A stretch of DNA of 64,000 nucleotides from Gloeobacter kilaueensis JS1 (GTDB lineage Bacteria; Cyanobacteriota; Cyanobacteriia; Gloeobacterales; Gloeobacteraceae), in NCBI RefSeq assembly GCF_000484535.1, contig NC_022600.1:4270234-4334233 (forward strand), read 5' to 3'. This document shows positions 28,206-36,814 of this stretch, piece after piece (the stretch's first letter is position 1; each line of letters starts with the position of its first letter). Under the pieces are notes generated by a model. It searched no databases, was not told the DNA's origin, and saw nothing but the letters and a program-made list of their open reading frames with translations. A program made the translations under genes and the position numbers.

Positions 28206-29603
28206 TCAGCGCAGGAGATTCTTGTAAAGTTTGCCGTCCTTCATGATCGCGACAAAATTCTGGTCTGGATCCTCGATGAGGCGGATGTTTTCGAGGGGAT
28301 TGCCCCTGACCAGTACCAGATCGGCGAGGGCTCCTTCTTCGACGACGCCCAACTTGCCCGGATAGGGGTTGCGGGGGCCAGACAGGTCCAGCAGTTCGGC
28401 GTTGGTGCTCGTTGCCATCTTCAGCACCTGGGCCGGGGTGTACCAGCGCACCAGTTTCGCCAGCTTTGCCCCCTGGCGGCTGGCCCCTTTGGGGCTGTAC
28501 AGCGTGTCGGTGCCCCAGGCGGTCTTGAGATTGTATTTTTTGGCGAGCCGGTAGGCGACGTCGGTGCCCTGGGCCACCTGCAATTGTTTGGCGCGGTTGG
28601 CCGAGCCTTCCGGGTAAGGGTTGGCGTCCGCATCGTCAAGAAATGGCTGGATGCTGAGCCAGATGCCTTTTTGGGCCATCAGCTTCGCTGTCTCCTCATC
28701 CAGCAGCTGGCCGTGCTCGATGCACTTTACACCGGCACGGATCGCCGTCTGGATGGCCTTCGGGGTGTAGGCGTGAACCGTGACGTAAGTGTTCCAGTTG
28801 GCAGCGGCCTCGACGGCGGCGCGGAATTCTGCTTCGGTGTACTGGCTCACATCGAGGGGGTCGTAGACCGAGGCGACGCCGCCCCCCGCCGCCAGCTTGA
28901 TCTGCGAAGCCCCCCGCATCAGTTGCTCGCGGGTTCGGCGCAGCACCTCATCTGCGCCGTCGGCGATCGCCCCCACGCCATAGATTTCGGCCCGACTGAG
29001 GGGTGTAGTGGCGGTTCTGGGCAGCTCCGCCAGGGAGCGAAAGTCACCGTGCCCGCCGGTCTGCGAGATCATCGCTCCAGAAGGCCAGATGCGCGGTCCA
29101 ACGACATCCCCCCGGTCGATCGCTTTTTTTAACTCGAACACCGGTCCTGCCATGTCGCGGGTGCTGGTAAAGCCCCGCATCAGCATCGCCGTTGCATTGG
29201 CCTGCGCCTGCTGCGTCTGAGATTCAAAGGAGGTCTTGGGCGAGAGGAGAACCTCGATGGGGGTGGCCTCCAGGTAGATGTGCGAGTGGGCGTCGATCAA
29301 TCCAGGCATCAGCACCCGCCCCCCGCCAGCGATGCGCGCAATGTTACTGCCCGCCGCCACAGCAATCGGCGCGGTGGAGATCGTCTGAATTTTGTTGCCC
29401 ACGACCAGCACGTTGGCGGGTGGGGACAGGCGCTCAGAGGTGCCGTTGAATATCTTTACATTCTCAAACAGGACACCCGCCGGTTTTTGATCGAGACCTT
29501 CAGCAGCGGGCTGACTTTGAGCAAAGGCAGGATGCACCAGTCGTCCGATAAAAGCGAGCAACAAAGCTGCCAGGATCGTCCGGTGGCCGAATTGCGCATT
29601 CAT
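28206..29603 (-). CDS. secreted amidohydrolase family protein (prolidase-like)
   Basis: The 465-residue protein has a signal peptide (hydrophobic residues about 9-27, ending AFAQ) and an amidohydrolase barrel: GLIDAHSHIYLE metal site, QIKLAAGGG with the probable carboxylated Lys, VTVHAYTPKAI, CIEHGQLLD and AWGTDTLYSPKG with the final Asp. The layout is that of imidazolonepropionase- or Xaa-Pro-dipeptidase-like enzymes. Substrate is unknown. It is a stand-alone gene, divergent from ileS. Confidence 0.88.
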   Translation of the reverse strand: MNAQFGHRTILAALLLAFIGRLVHPAFAQSQPAAEGLDQKPAGVLFENVKIFNGTSERLSPPANVLVVGNKIQTISTAPIAVAAGSNIARIAGGGRVLMPGLIDAHSHIYLEATPIEVLLSPKTSFESQTQQAQANATAMLMRGFTSTRDMAGPVFELKKAIDRGDVVGPRIWPSGAMISQTGGHGDFRSLAELPRTATTPLSRAEIYGVGAIADGADEVLRRTREQLMRGASQIKLAAGGGVASVYDPLDVSQYTEAEFRAAVEAAANWNTYVTVHAYTPKAIQTAIRAGVKCIEHGQLLDEETAKLMAQKGIWLSIQPFLDDADANPYPEGSANRAKQLQVAQGTDVAYRLAKKYNLKTAWGTDTLYSPKGASRQGAKLAKLVRWYTPAQVLKMATSTNAELLDLSGPRNPYPGKLGVVEEGALADLVLVRGNPLENIRLIEDPDQNFVAIMKDGKLYKNLLR

Positions 29604-29737
29604 AAATTGATCGAAAAAAGGATGAATGTTGCTGCCTGGGCAGGTTCTGAAAGTATACCAGAATCCACTTCACCTATTTTTCTGGCTTGCCGGAGCGGGA
29701 GGTGACTGGCCCGATCGGAGGCGGCCTGCCCCTTAAG

Positions 29738-32737
29738 ATGGAAGAACTGGAAAAAGGATGGACCGTCGTGACCCAGACTACGGAGCCGGGCACTGCCCGC
29801 ACCGACTACAAAGATACTGTCCGCACCCCGAAGACCGATTTTCCGATGCGGGCCAACGCCGCCAGCCGCGAAGTCGAGATTCAGCGCTTCTGGGAGGAGC
29901 AGGATATCTATCGGCGGCTTGCCCAGAACAATCCGGGCGAGGTGTTCATCCTGCACGACGGGCCGCCCTACGCCAACGGCGATCTGCACATCGGCCACGC
30001 CCTCAACAAGATCCTCAAGGACATCATCAACCGCTACCAGATTCTGCAGGGGCGGCGGGTGCGCTACGTGCCCGGCTGGGACTGCCACGGCCTGCCCATC
30101 GAATTGAAGGTGCTCCAGAATCTCTCGCAGGCGGAGCGTTCGGCCCTCACGCCGCTGGAGCTGCGCGTTCGTGCCCGCGATTTTGCCCTGCGCACAGTCG
30201 ATACCCAGCGCGCCGGTTTCAAGCGCTACGGCGTCTGGGGCGACTGGGACGATCCGTACCTGACGCTGCAGCCGGAGTACGAGGCTGCCCAGATCGGCGT
30301 GTTCGGCAAGATGGCCCTCAAGGGCTATATCTATCGGGGCCTCAAGCCCGTCCACTGGAGCCCGAGTTCTCAAAGTGCCCTGGCAGAAGCCGAACTGGAG
30401 TACCCGACCAGAGACGACGGCAGCCCCGCCCACACCTCCCGCTCGGTCTACGTGCGCTTTGCTCTTAGATCGATCTCCCAGCACGAGACGGCGACGGTGC
30501 TGGCGGCGGCGCTGCTGCCGCGCCTGGAAGCATTTCACGACCGCGAGGAAGAACTGATCGATGCGCTGATGGGCCAGGGCGACGAGGTACCGGCTATCGG
30601 CGTTGCGATCTGGACGACGACGCCCTGGACGCTGCCGGGCAACCTGGCTATCTGCCTTAACGCCCACCTCGATTACGCCGTGGTCGAGAGCCCCGAGTAC
30701 GGCCTGCTCGTCGTCGCCAGCGATCTGGTGGACAGGCTGGCCACTACCCTGGGCACCAGCTTCGAGACGATCGTCACCTTCAAGGGCCAGGAACTCGAAA
30801 ACAGCCTCTTCGAGCACCCGCTCTACCACCGCACCAGCCCGATCGTCCTGGGCGATCACGTCACCACCGACACGGGCACCGGGGCCGTCCACACCGCCCC
30901 CGGCCACGGCAGCGAGGACTTCGAGGTGGCCCAGCACTACGGCCTGGGAGTGCTCTCACCGGTGGACGACTACGGTCGCTTTACCCGCGAGGCGGACAGT
31001 GATCGCAAAAATCCGCTCCCTGTTTTCGCCGGTAAGGCTGTGCTCGGGGGAGCCAATCTCGAGACTGACGGCAACCAGGCGGTGATCGACGCCGTGGGGG
31101 CCGCAGGCGCGCTGCTCAAAGAAGAAGCCTACGTCCACAAGTACCCCTACGACTGGCGCACCAAAAAGCCCACGATCTTTCGGGCGACGACCCAGTGGTT
31201 CGCCTCGGTCTCCGACTTTCGCCCCCAGGCGCTGGCGGCGGTGAGTCAGACGCAGTGGGTACCCGCCAGCGGCGAGAACCGGATCACGGCGATGGTGGCG
31301 GGCCGCAACGACTGGTGCATCTCCCGCCAGCGCGCCTGGGGGCTGCCCATTCCTGCTTTTTACTGCGAGAACTGCGGCAACGTGCTCCTGACCGCCGAAT
31401 CGATCGAGGCGGTGCAGCTGGCGGTGCGCACCTCGGGATCCGACATCTGGTGGCAAAAAGAAGCGAACGAGCTGTTGCCCGCCGATATCGCCTGTGTGCA
31501 TTGCGGCGGCACGACCTTCCGCAAAGAAAAGGACATCATGGATGTCTGGTTCGACTCCGGTTCCTCCTGGGCAGGCGTGCTGGGCCGCCGTCCCCAGTTG
31601 CACTATCCGGCGGATATCTACCTCGAAGGCTCCGACCAGCATCGCGGCTGGTTCCAGTCGAGTTTGCTCACCTGCGTCGCCACCGAGGGCTTTGCGCCCT
31701 ACAAGTCGGTGCTCACCCACGGCTTTACCCTCGACGAGCAGGGCCGCAAGATGTCCAAGTCCCTGGGCAACGTCGTCGATCCCAAGATCGTCATCGAGGG
31801 CGGTCCCAACTTAAAGCAGCAACCGGCCTACGGCGCGGACGTGCTCAGGCTCTGGGTCGCTTCGGTCGATTACACCAGCGACCAGCTAGTCGGAGCGAGC
31901 GTCCTGGCCCAGATCGCCGAGGTCTACCGCAAGATCCGCAACACAGCCCGCTACCTGCTGGGCAGCCTGAGCGACTTTGTGCCCGAGCGCGACGCGGTTG
32001 GCTTCGATTCGCTGCAAGAAGTCGATCACTACCTGCTGCACCGGCTGAGCGTCGTTGTCCTTGAAATTACCGAAGCCTTCGAGGCTTACCAGTTCTCACG
32101 CTTCTTTCAGGTGATCAACCAGTTCTGCACGGTGGATCTGTCGAATTTTTACTTCGACATCAGCAAGGACCGCCTCTACATCAGTGCCGAGAACGCCGTG
32201 CGCCGCCGCAGCTGCCAGACGGTGCTCTACCACGCCCTCGAAAGTATCAGCCGCCTGATCGCCCCGGCCATACCGCACCTGGCCGAAGATATCTGGCAGT
32301 ACCTGCCCTACCCCAAAAGCCACAGCTCGATCTTTGAGGCGGGCTGGCCCACAGGCGAGCCGCGCTGGTACCAGCCGCAGATCGCCGAATACTGGGAAAA
32401 GCTGGTGGCCCTGCGCAACAGCGTCAACGCGGCCCTTGAGACAAAGCGCAACGCCAAGGCGATCGGCTCGTCGCTGGAGGCAAAGGTAAAACTTTACGTC
32501 GCCGATGCGGCCTTTGCCGCCGAACTGGCCCGTCAGGCCGACCAGTTGCGGTATCTATTTATCGTCTCCCAGGTCGAATTGCTGGAGGAGCCGTCTGGGG
32601 ACGTCGCTGTGATCGTCGAAAAAGCGGACGGCAAAAAGTGCGCCCGCTGCTGGAACTATTCCGAGCACGTCGGCGAGGACCATACCCATCCCGAACTCTG
32701 CGAGCGCTGCACCGCTGCGCTGGCGGGAGCGTTCTAA
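29738..32737 (+). CDS. ileS: isoleucyl-tRNA synthetase
   Basis: The protein is about 1000 residues and class I. HIGH appears in PPYANGDLHIGHA (near residue 84), KMSKS in GRKMSKSLGN (near 671), the editing domain between carries TTPWTLPGN, and the C-terminal zinc finger has CARCWNYS and CERC. Start is ambiguous: ATG at 29738, or GTG at 29768 with AAGGATGG close upstream. The conserved part begins DYKDTVRTPKTDFPMRA. It is a stand-alone gene and no T-box leader is visible. Confidence 0.98.
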   Translation: MEELEKGWTVVTQTTEPGTARTDYKDTVRTPKTDFPMRANAASREVEIQRFWEEQDIYRRLAQNNPGEVFILHDGPPYANGDLHIGHALNKILKDIINRYQILQGRRVRYVPGWDCHGLPIELKVLQNLSQAERSALTPLELRVRARDFALRTVDTQRAGFKRYGVWGDWDDPYLTLQPEYEAAQIGVFGKMALKGYIYRGLKPVHWSPSSQSALAEAELEYPTRDDGSPAHTSRSVYVRFALRSISQHETATVLAAALLPRLEAFHDREEELIDALMGQGDEVPAIGVAIWTTTPWTLPGNLAICLNAHLDYAVVESPEYGLLVVASDLVDRLATTLGTSFETIVTFKGQELENSLFEHPLYHRTSPIVLGDHVTTDTGTGAVHTAPGHGSEDFEVAQHYGLGVLSPVDDYGRFTREADSDRKNPLPVFAGKAVLGGANLETDGNQAVIDAVGAAGALLKEEAYVHKYPYDWRTKKPTIFRATTQWFASVSDFRPQALAAVSQTQWVPASGENRITAMVAGRNDWCISRQRAWGLPIPAFYCENCGNVLLTAESIEAVQLAVRTSGSDIWWQKEANELLPADIACVHCGGTTFRKEKDIMDVWFDSGSSWAGVLGRRPQLHYPADIYLEGSDQHRGWFQSSLLTCVATEGFAPYKSVLTHGFTLDEQGRKMSKSLGNVVDPKIVIEGGPNLKQQPAYGADVLRLWVASVDYTSDQLVGASVLAQIAEVYRKIRNTARYLLGSLSDFVPERDAVGFDSLQEVDHYLLHRLSVVVLEITEAFEAYQFSRFFQVINQFCTVDLSNFYFDISKDRLYISAENAVRRRSCQTVLYHALESISRLIAPAIPHLAEDIWQYLPYPKSHSSIFEAGWPTGEPRWYQPQIAEYWEKLVALRNSVNAALETKRNAKAIGSSLEAKVKLYVADAAFAAELARQADQLRYLFIVSQVELLEEPSGDVAVIVEKADGKKCARCWNYSEHVGEDHTHPELCERCTAALAGAF

Positions 32738-32754
32738 TCGACACGACAGCAACC

Positions 32755-33402
32755 TCAGTGGTCCGCCTGCGCGGCCTCCTTGCTGCGGGCACGATGGGCA
32801 GCTGCTTTGGCACGGTTGCCGCAGCCGGCCATGCTGCACCACCGCCGGGCATGGCGTTTGGTCCGGTCGTAGAACCAGAGGCTGCAGCCAGTTCCCTCGC
32901 AGCGGCGCACCAGCGCAAAATTGCCCTGGCAGAGCAGATCGGCGATCGCCTCGGCCACCGCTTCGAGCAGCTGCTCCGGTTGCTGCCAGTGCTGGTGCCG
33001 GTGGAGAACGAGCCGATTTGCCGCTTCTGGTGGGGCTACTTCGGCGATGGCGATCTGGCGGTAGCTCTGCCCAACTGCCAGGAGCCGATTTACGGGCTCC
33101 AGTTCGCCCAGAACCGAGACAGCGAGAGAACGACCGGCGTGGCGCTCGACAAATCTGCGCAGCCACTCTCTAAGTTCACGCGCCTGCCTGGCAACCCCAT
33201 CGACAGAAGCCGCACCGAATTTTGCCCATAGAGCGGGCACACTTTCGCCATCGAGCAGACCAGCTGCCACCAGCCAGTCGATCAGTTCCAACCCGTCGCC
33301 TATCCACTCGTGGCGGATGCCGCCAGGAGTCGCGGTGCTGTTGAGAAAATCTATGGCCGGGTGATCGCCGATGAACAGGGGAGCAGGACGCTGTTGCTGC
33401 AT
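32755..33402 (-). CDS. CGNR zinc-finger / ABATE-domain regulator
   Basis: The 215-residue protein has the ABATE-type start (FIGDHPAIDFLNSTA) and a C-terminal CGNR zinc finger: CEGTGCSLWFYDRTK then RRWCSMAGCGNRAKA, with four cysteines. Members are putative stress-linked transcription regulators. It is divergent from the hydrolase fusion at 33553 across a region with overlapping promoters and a palindrome, so it may regulate that gene and itself (inference). Confidence 0.9.
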   Translation of the reverse strand: MQQQRPAPLFIGDHPAIDFLNSTATPGGIRHEWIGDGLELIDWLVAAGLLDGESVPALWAKFGAASVDGVARQARELREWLRRFVERHAGRSLAVSVLGELEPVNRLLAVGQSYRQIAIAEVAPPEAANRLVLHRHQHWQQPEQLLEAVAEAIADLLCQGNFALVRRCEGTGCSLWFYDRTKRHARRWCSMAGCGNRAKAAAHRARSKEAAQADH

Positions 33403-33431
33403 CCAGAGCCTCCGGGCAATTGCTCTCCCCT

Positions 33432-33482
33432 ATCATAACCTCTAAAACGACGCTTGACAGGTTACTACTTCTGAGTAACTAT
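33432..33482. promoter_or_regulatory. overlapping divergent promoters with palindromic operator
   Basis: Plus strand: TTGACA (33454-33459) is followed after 17 bases by a weak -10 (33477-33482). Minus strand: CTGTCA (33455-33460), 17 bases, then TATGAT (33432-33437) points at the CGNR gene. A perfect inverted repeat GTTACT-7-AGTAAC (33461-33479) lies between the plus -35 and -10. The layout fits one repressor controlling both directions. Confidence 0.55.
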
Positions 33483-33552
33483 CTAAATAGATTTTTACCG
33501 GTTATCAGGCGCAAGGCCAGCAGGGACCGGTCTACCATTTCAGGAGTTTGCA

Positions 33553-35028
33553 ATGACCGCTTACCGTTATGCCGATGTCGAGGGTCTGCGCGTCTTCTAC
33601 CGCGAGGCTGGGGATGCGGGTGCGCCGGCTGTATTGCTGCTGCACGGCTTTCCGACTTCTTCGCACATGTACAGAGATCTGATCGGCCCGCTTGCTGCTC
33701 GCTACCGTGTGGTTGCTCCTGATCTGCCGGGCTTTGGCTTCACCGATGCCCCAGATCGTTCGAGCTTCGCCTACAGCTTCGACAATCTGGCCAGGGTGAT
33801 CGATCGCTTCAGCGAGGTGGTCGGGCTCACCCGCTACGCGCTCTATATCTTCGATTACGGCGCGCCGGTGGGCCTGCGCCTGGCACTTGCGCATCCTGAG
33901 CGGATCACAGCCCTCATCTCCCAGAACGGCAACGCCTACGAAGAGGGTCTCAGTAGCGGCTGGAACCCGATCCAGCGCTACTGGCAGCAACCGAGCGAGG
34001 TAAACCGCAGGGCACTGAGAGACTTTCTCACGCCCGAGGCGACCCGCAGCCAGTACACCTACGGCGTCGCGGACCCTTCTTTGATCGCTCCTGAATCTTT
34101 TACGCTCGATTCGGTGCTGCTCGATCGGCCCGGCAACGTCGAGATCCAGCTCGACCTGTTCCTTGACTACCGCAACAACGTCGCGCTCTATCCCGAATTT
34201 CAGCGCTACTTCCGCGAGCATCGGCCTCCTACTCTGGCCGTCTGGGGTAAAAACGATCCGTTCTTCCTGCCCGCTGGTGCCGAAGCCTACCGGCGCGACA
34301 ACCCCGAGGCGGAGGTGCATTTTTTTGAGACGGGCCACTTCGCCCTCGAAACCCACCTCCACGAGATCGCAGGCCGGATCCACGATTTTCTAGACCGTGC
34401 CCTGGACGGATCAAGAGAGGACCACTTCGCCGAGTGGATAGCCCCCGGCATCTCGGAGGCAGCGACACAGTCCCTTGCCAGGCTGTGCGAACAGTTCGGT
34501 TTCGTGCCGAATCTGGCGCTGGCGCTCGCTGCTGAACCCGCAGCGCTGGACGGCTACGTTCAGGCGCTGCAGGCTTTTGGTCAGACTCATCTAAGCCCGC
34601 TTGAACAGCAGATCGTCATGATTGCGGCAAGTCGGGCCAACGCAGCGCTCTACTCAGTGGCTGTCCACGCTACGGTCGCCTCGCAGCTAGGGGCAACCGA
34701 GAGCACTGTCGTCGCTGCCCGCGACGGCAAACTGGTGGACGATGCTCGGCTCGCTGTTCTCCAGCACTTTGCGGAAGCGCTCATGCTCGGGCGTGGCCAG
34801 GTAAACGCCTCCCAGATCGAGCAGATGCGGCAGGCCGGCTACAACGCCGCTGCGCTCGTCGCCGTGGCCTTCGGTGTGGCCGTCAAATTCTTCGCCAACA
34901 GCGTCGTCCATCTGGCCCGTCCACCGATCGATGACGGCTTCAAGGCAGCACTTGTGGGCTGGTGCAATCAAGGACACCCTGGTCAATGGGGCGACAGCGA
35001 CCCTTGCGACGGCAGGCAACGCTTTTAA
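33553..35028 (+). CDS. alpha/beta hydrolase fused to a cysteine-less carboxymuconolactone-decarboxylase-like domain
   Basis: The 491-residue protein has two domains. Residues 1-280 are a dehalogenase/epoxide-hydrolase-like fold: HGFPTSSHMYRD oxyanion loop, probable Asp nucleophile in YIFDYGAP, acid in GKNDPFF and His in ETGHFALE. Residues about 300-460 resemble AhpD/CMD proteins (LSPLEQQIVMIAASRANA), but the usual N-x-C-x-x-C-x-x-x-H is N-A-A-L-Y-S-V-A-V-H, so both redox cysteines are gone. The last 30 residues have an unusual composition. ATG at 33553 follows AGGAG. Confidence 0.82.
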   Translation: MTAYRYADVEGLRVFYREAGDAGAPAVLLLHGFPTSSHMYRDLIGPLAARYRVVAPDLPGFGFTDAPDRSSFAYSFDNLARVIDRFSEVVGLTRYALYIFDYGAPVGLRLALAHPERITALISQNGNAYEEGLSSGWNPIQRYWQQPSEVNRRALRDFLTPEATRSQYTYGVADPSLIAPESFTLDSVLLDRPGNVEIQLDLFLDYRNNVALYPEFQRYFREHRPPTLAVWGKNDPFFLPAGAEAYRRDNPEAEVHFFETGHFALETHLHEIAGRIHDFLDRALDGSREDHFAEWIAPGISEAATQSLARLCEQFGFVPNLALALAAEPAALDGYVQALQAFGQTHLSPLEQQIVMIAASRANAALYSVAVHATVASQLGATESTVVAARDGKLVDDARLAVLQHFAEALMLGRGQVNASQIEQMRQAGYNAAALVAVAFGVAVKFFANSVVHLARPPIDDGFKAALVGWCNQGHPGQWGDSDPCDGRQRF

Positions 35029-35108
35029 CTCGGCCCTCGAAGCGGGCGACAATTGCACGGCGACATCGGTGGAACTGTGCAGGAATTTCAGCAAAACTTT
35101 GCCGACGG

Positions 35109-36296
35109 TCAGGGGGAGAGGTTGGACACACCCAGGAGTTTATAGTTATCAAGAATTGCTCGCACATAGCGCGGCAGCAGCTTGTTCAGCTTCTCCGGAT
35201 ACTGGGTCTTGAGAAAATACCAGTTGCGCGTCTGCTTGTTCTCGATCGCAAGGCGGGCAAATTCAAGACCGCGTGGCCCAAAGTGCTCGACCTGCCAGGT
35301 GAATAGCTGGGCTAAAAAGCTGGGCAGGGTGAGGGCGGGTTTGCCCAGGTAGCGCAGAATCTGCTTCATCGCCTCGGTGCGATTGCCCCGGTCGTTAAAG
35401 CGGCCAAATTCGAGATCCCCAGAGATGAGATCGAACATCTCCGCCCCGCGTCCGTTGCGGACGATGAGCCACTGCCAGCCAATGTCCGCTGCCATGTAGC
35501 CGACGCTCAGGTCCGCCAGGCCGTTGATCTGATCGAAGCAGGAGGTGCAGGCGCTCGGGAAGCAGCCGCGCAACTTGCTCATCGGCAACTCGAAGTAACT
35601 GAGCTTTTCGATCGAGCCATCCTCGTGCCAGAGCCAGATGCGAAAGTCGGCCATAAATTCGAGCTTCGTCACGCTCCGGGGTGAACGGCTGATCGCGGCA
35701 ATGAGCCGCTGCCAGTTGGCGTAGGTCATGTTGTCGGTGCAGACGAGGCCGACGACATACAGTTGCTCCAGACCCAGTTGGGCCTCGATTGCCCGAAGAG
35801 CGCTTATCTGGCAGCCGACACCCACCACCGCCAGCCGCCGGATGCCCTGCTTTTTGATCTCAGGCACCAGATCGAGTACGGGCACCAGATCCCAGCGCGA
35901 CCCACCACAGCGGCGCAATTCAGCCGGATCGCGCACCAGGACCGGGGTACCGGTGTTGTCGGGGTTGCGGCGGGCGGTGAGCACCGCCTCGACTTTGCCG
36001 CTGGTGAGCAGCCGTTCAAGAATCGCCGTCACAGCACCGCCGGTCTGAGCGTCGGGGCGGGCGGTGCGCAGTCGAGCGGCGTGCATCGAGCGAAAGACGC
36101 CAAAATAAAGCTCGTCGGTGTGCAGGTTGCGCTCGCGGCCATGCAGGGCAGCCTCGCACCCGCTCACCTGATCGGCGCTAAAGGGGCAGATCGCCTCTAC
36201 CTGCGCTTCGTAGCGGGGATGATTGCACAGGCCACAGTTGCTGCAGATCCGCTTTTGCAGAAGCGGGTAGGTCGGTCCAATCGGTGCTTGGGTCAT
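35109..36296 (-). CDS. bciB: ferredoxin-dependent divinyl chlorophyllide 8-vinyl reductase BciB
   Basis: The 395-residue protein belongs to the FrhB-like family: CSNCGLCNHPRY and CPFSADQ near the start hold Fe-S ligands, followed by QTGGAVTAILERLL, RCGGSRWD, GVGCQISALRA and a Cys group FPSACTSCFDQINGLADLS. In cyanobacteria this is the BciB (Slr1923-type) enzyme that reduces the 8-vinyl group in chlorophyll synthesis. The related 7-hydroxymethyl chlorophyll reductase is the alternative. A promoter is visible at 36346-36374. Confidence 0.9.
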   Translation of the reverse strand: MTQAPIGPTYPLLQKRICSNCGLCNHPRYEAQVEAICPFSADQVSGCEAALHGRERNLHTDELYFGVFRSMHAARLRTARPDAQTGGAVTAILERLLTSGKVEAVLTARRNPDNTGTPVLVRDPAELRRCGGSRWDLVPVLDLVPEIKKQGIRRLAVVGVGCQISALRAIEAQLGLEQLYVVGLVCTDNMTYANWQRLIAAISRSPRSVTKLEFMADFRIWLWHEDGSIEKLSYFELPMSKLRGCFPSACTSCFDQINGLADLSVGYMAADIGWQWLIVRNGRGAEMFDLISGDLEFGRFNDRGNRTEAMKQILRYLGKPALTLPSFLAQLFTWQVEHFGPRGLEFARLAIENKQTRNWYFLKTQYPEKLNKLLPRYVRAILDNYKLLGVSNLSP

Positions 36297-36598
36297 GGTG
36301 CTAGACAGCCTGGCAGAGAAATTCTTAAGAAAATCAGTAGCTTTTATAGTAGTGCGTTCCGGTCAGACAGGCAAAAGTTCGGGGGATCAGGCTGGCAGCC
36401 TTGACAACAGGCACTGTCACCGTTCCACAATAGACGACGGGCAACGGGACTAGAAACCCATTTGGATAGATCTCAATTACCGAAGCAGTAGTAACATTTT
36501 TGGTTACAAAGCTCCGCAAGAATGTGAAAGCTTAAGTGGTACTTCCCCCCTCAGCCTGATATCAAGACACGTACTCTATATTTGACCGGAGACTCAGG
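36297..36598. other. intergenic region between bciB and DUF1816 gene
   Basis: These 302 bases hold the bciB promoter (listed separately) and, next to the DUF1816 gene, a TATATT (36577-36582) and a GGAGACTCAGG ribosome-binding region. No tRNA, small ORF of note or repeat was seen. Confidence 0.6.
36346..36374 (-). promoter_or_regulatory. bciB: candidate bciB promoter
   Basis: On the minus strand TTGCCT (36369-36374) and TACTAT (36346-36351) are 17 bases apart, each matching the sigma-70 consensus at four of six positions. They lie about 50 bases before the bciB ATG at 36296. Confidence 0.45.
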
Positions 36599-36814
36599 AT
36601 GCACCGTACTCCTCTCAGTCAGACGACCGCAGCCTGGTGGCTGGAACTGGCCACCGACGAGCCTTATCTTTATCTTTTCGGGCCTTTTGAGACCGCCGCC
36701 GAGGCGGACGCTGCCACCGCCCGCCACCGGCAGGATCTGCTGGCAGAAGGCTGGCAGATCACCTCGACGCGGGTGACGTTGCAGGGACCATCGGGCGAAG
36801 TGCTGGTCGCCTGA
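36599..36814 (+). CDS. DUF1816 domain protein
   Basis: The 71-residue protein reads WWLELATDEP, YLYLFGPFETAAEAD and then a helix with HRQDLLAEGW. This is the short DUF1816 pattern, largely restricted to cyanobacteria. Function unknown. ATG at 36599 follows GGAGAC. Its stop codon directly abuts the stop of the convergent M20 hydrolase gene. Confidence 0.85.
   Translation: MHRTPLSQTTAAWWLELATDEPYLYLFGPFETAAEADAATARHRQDLLAEGWQITSTRVTLQGPSGEVLVA

Noticed and set aside
34961-35212. Coding-like alternate frame after the hydrolase fusion
   Set aside because: No recognisable family; overlaps the end of bciB. A frameshift cannot be shown from this sequence alone.
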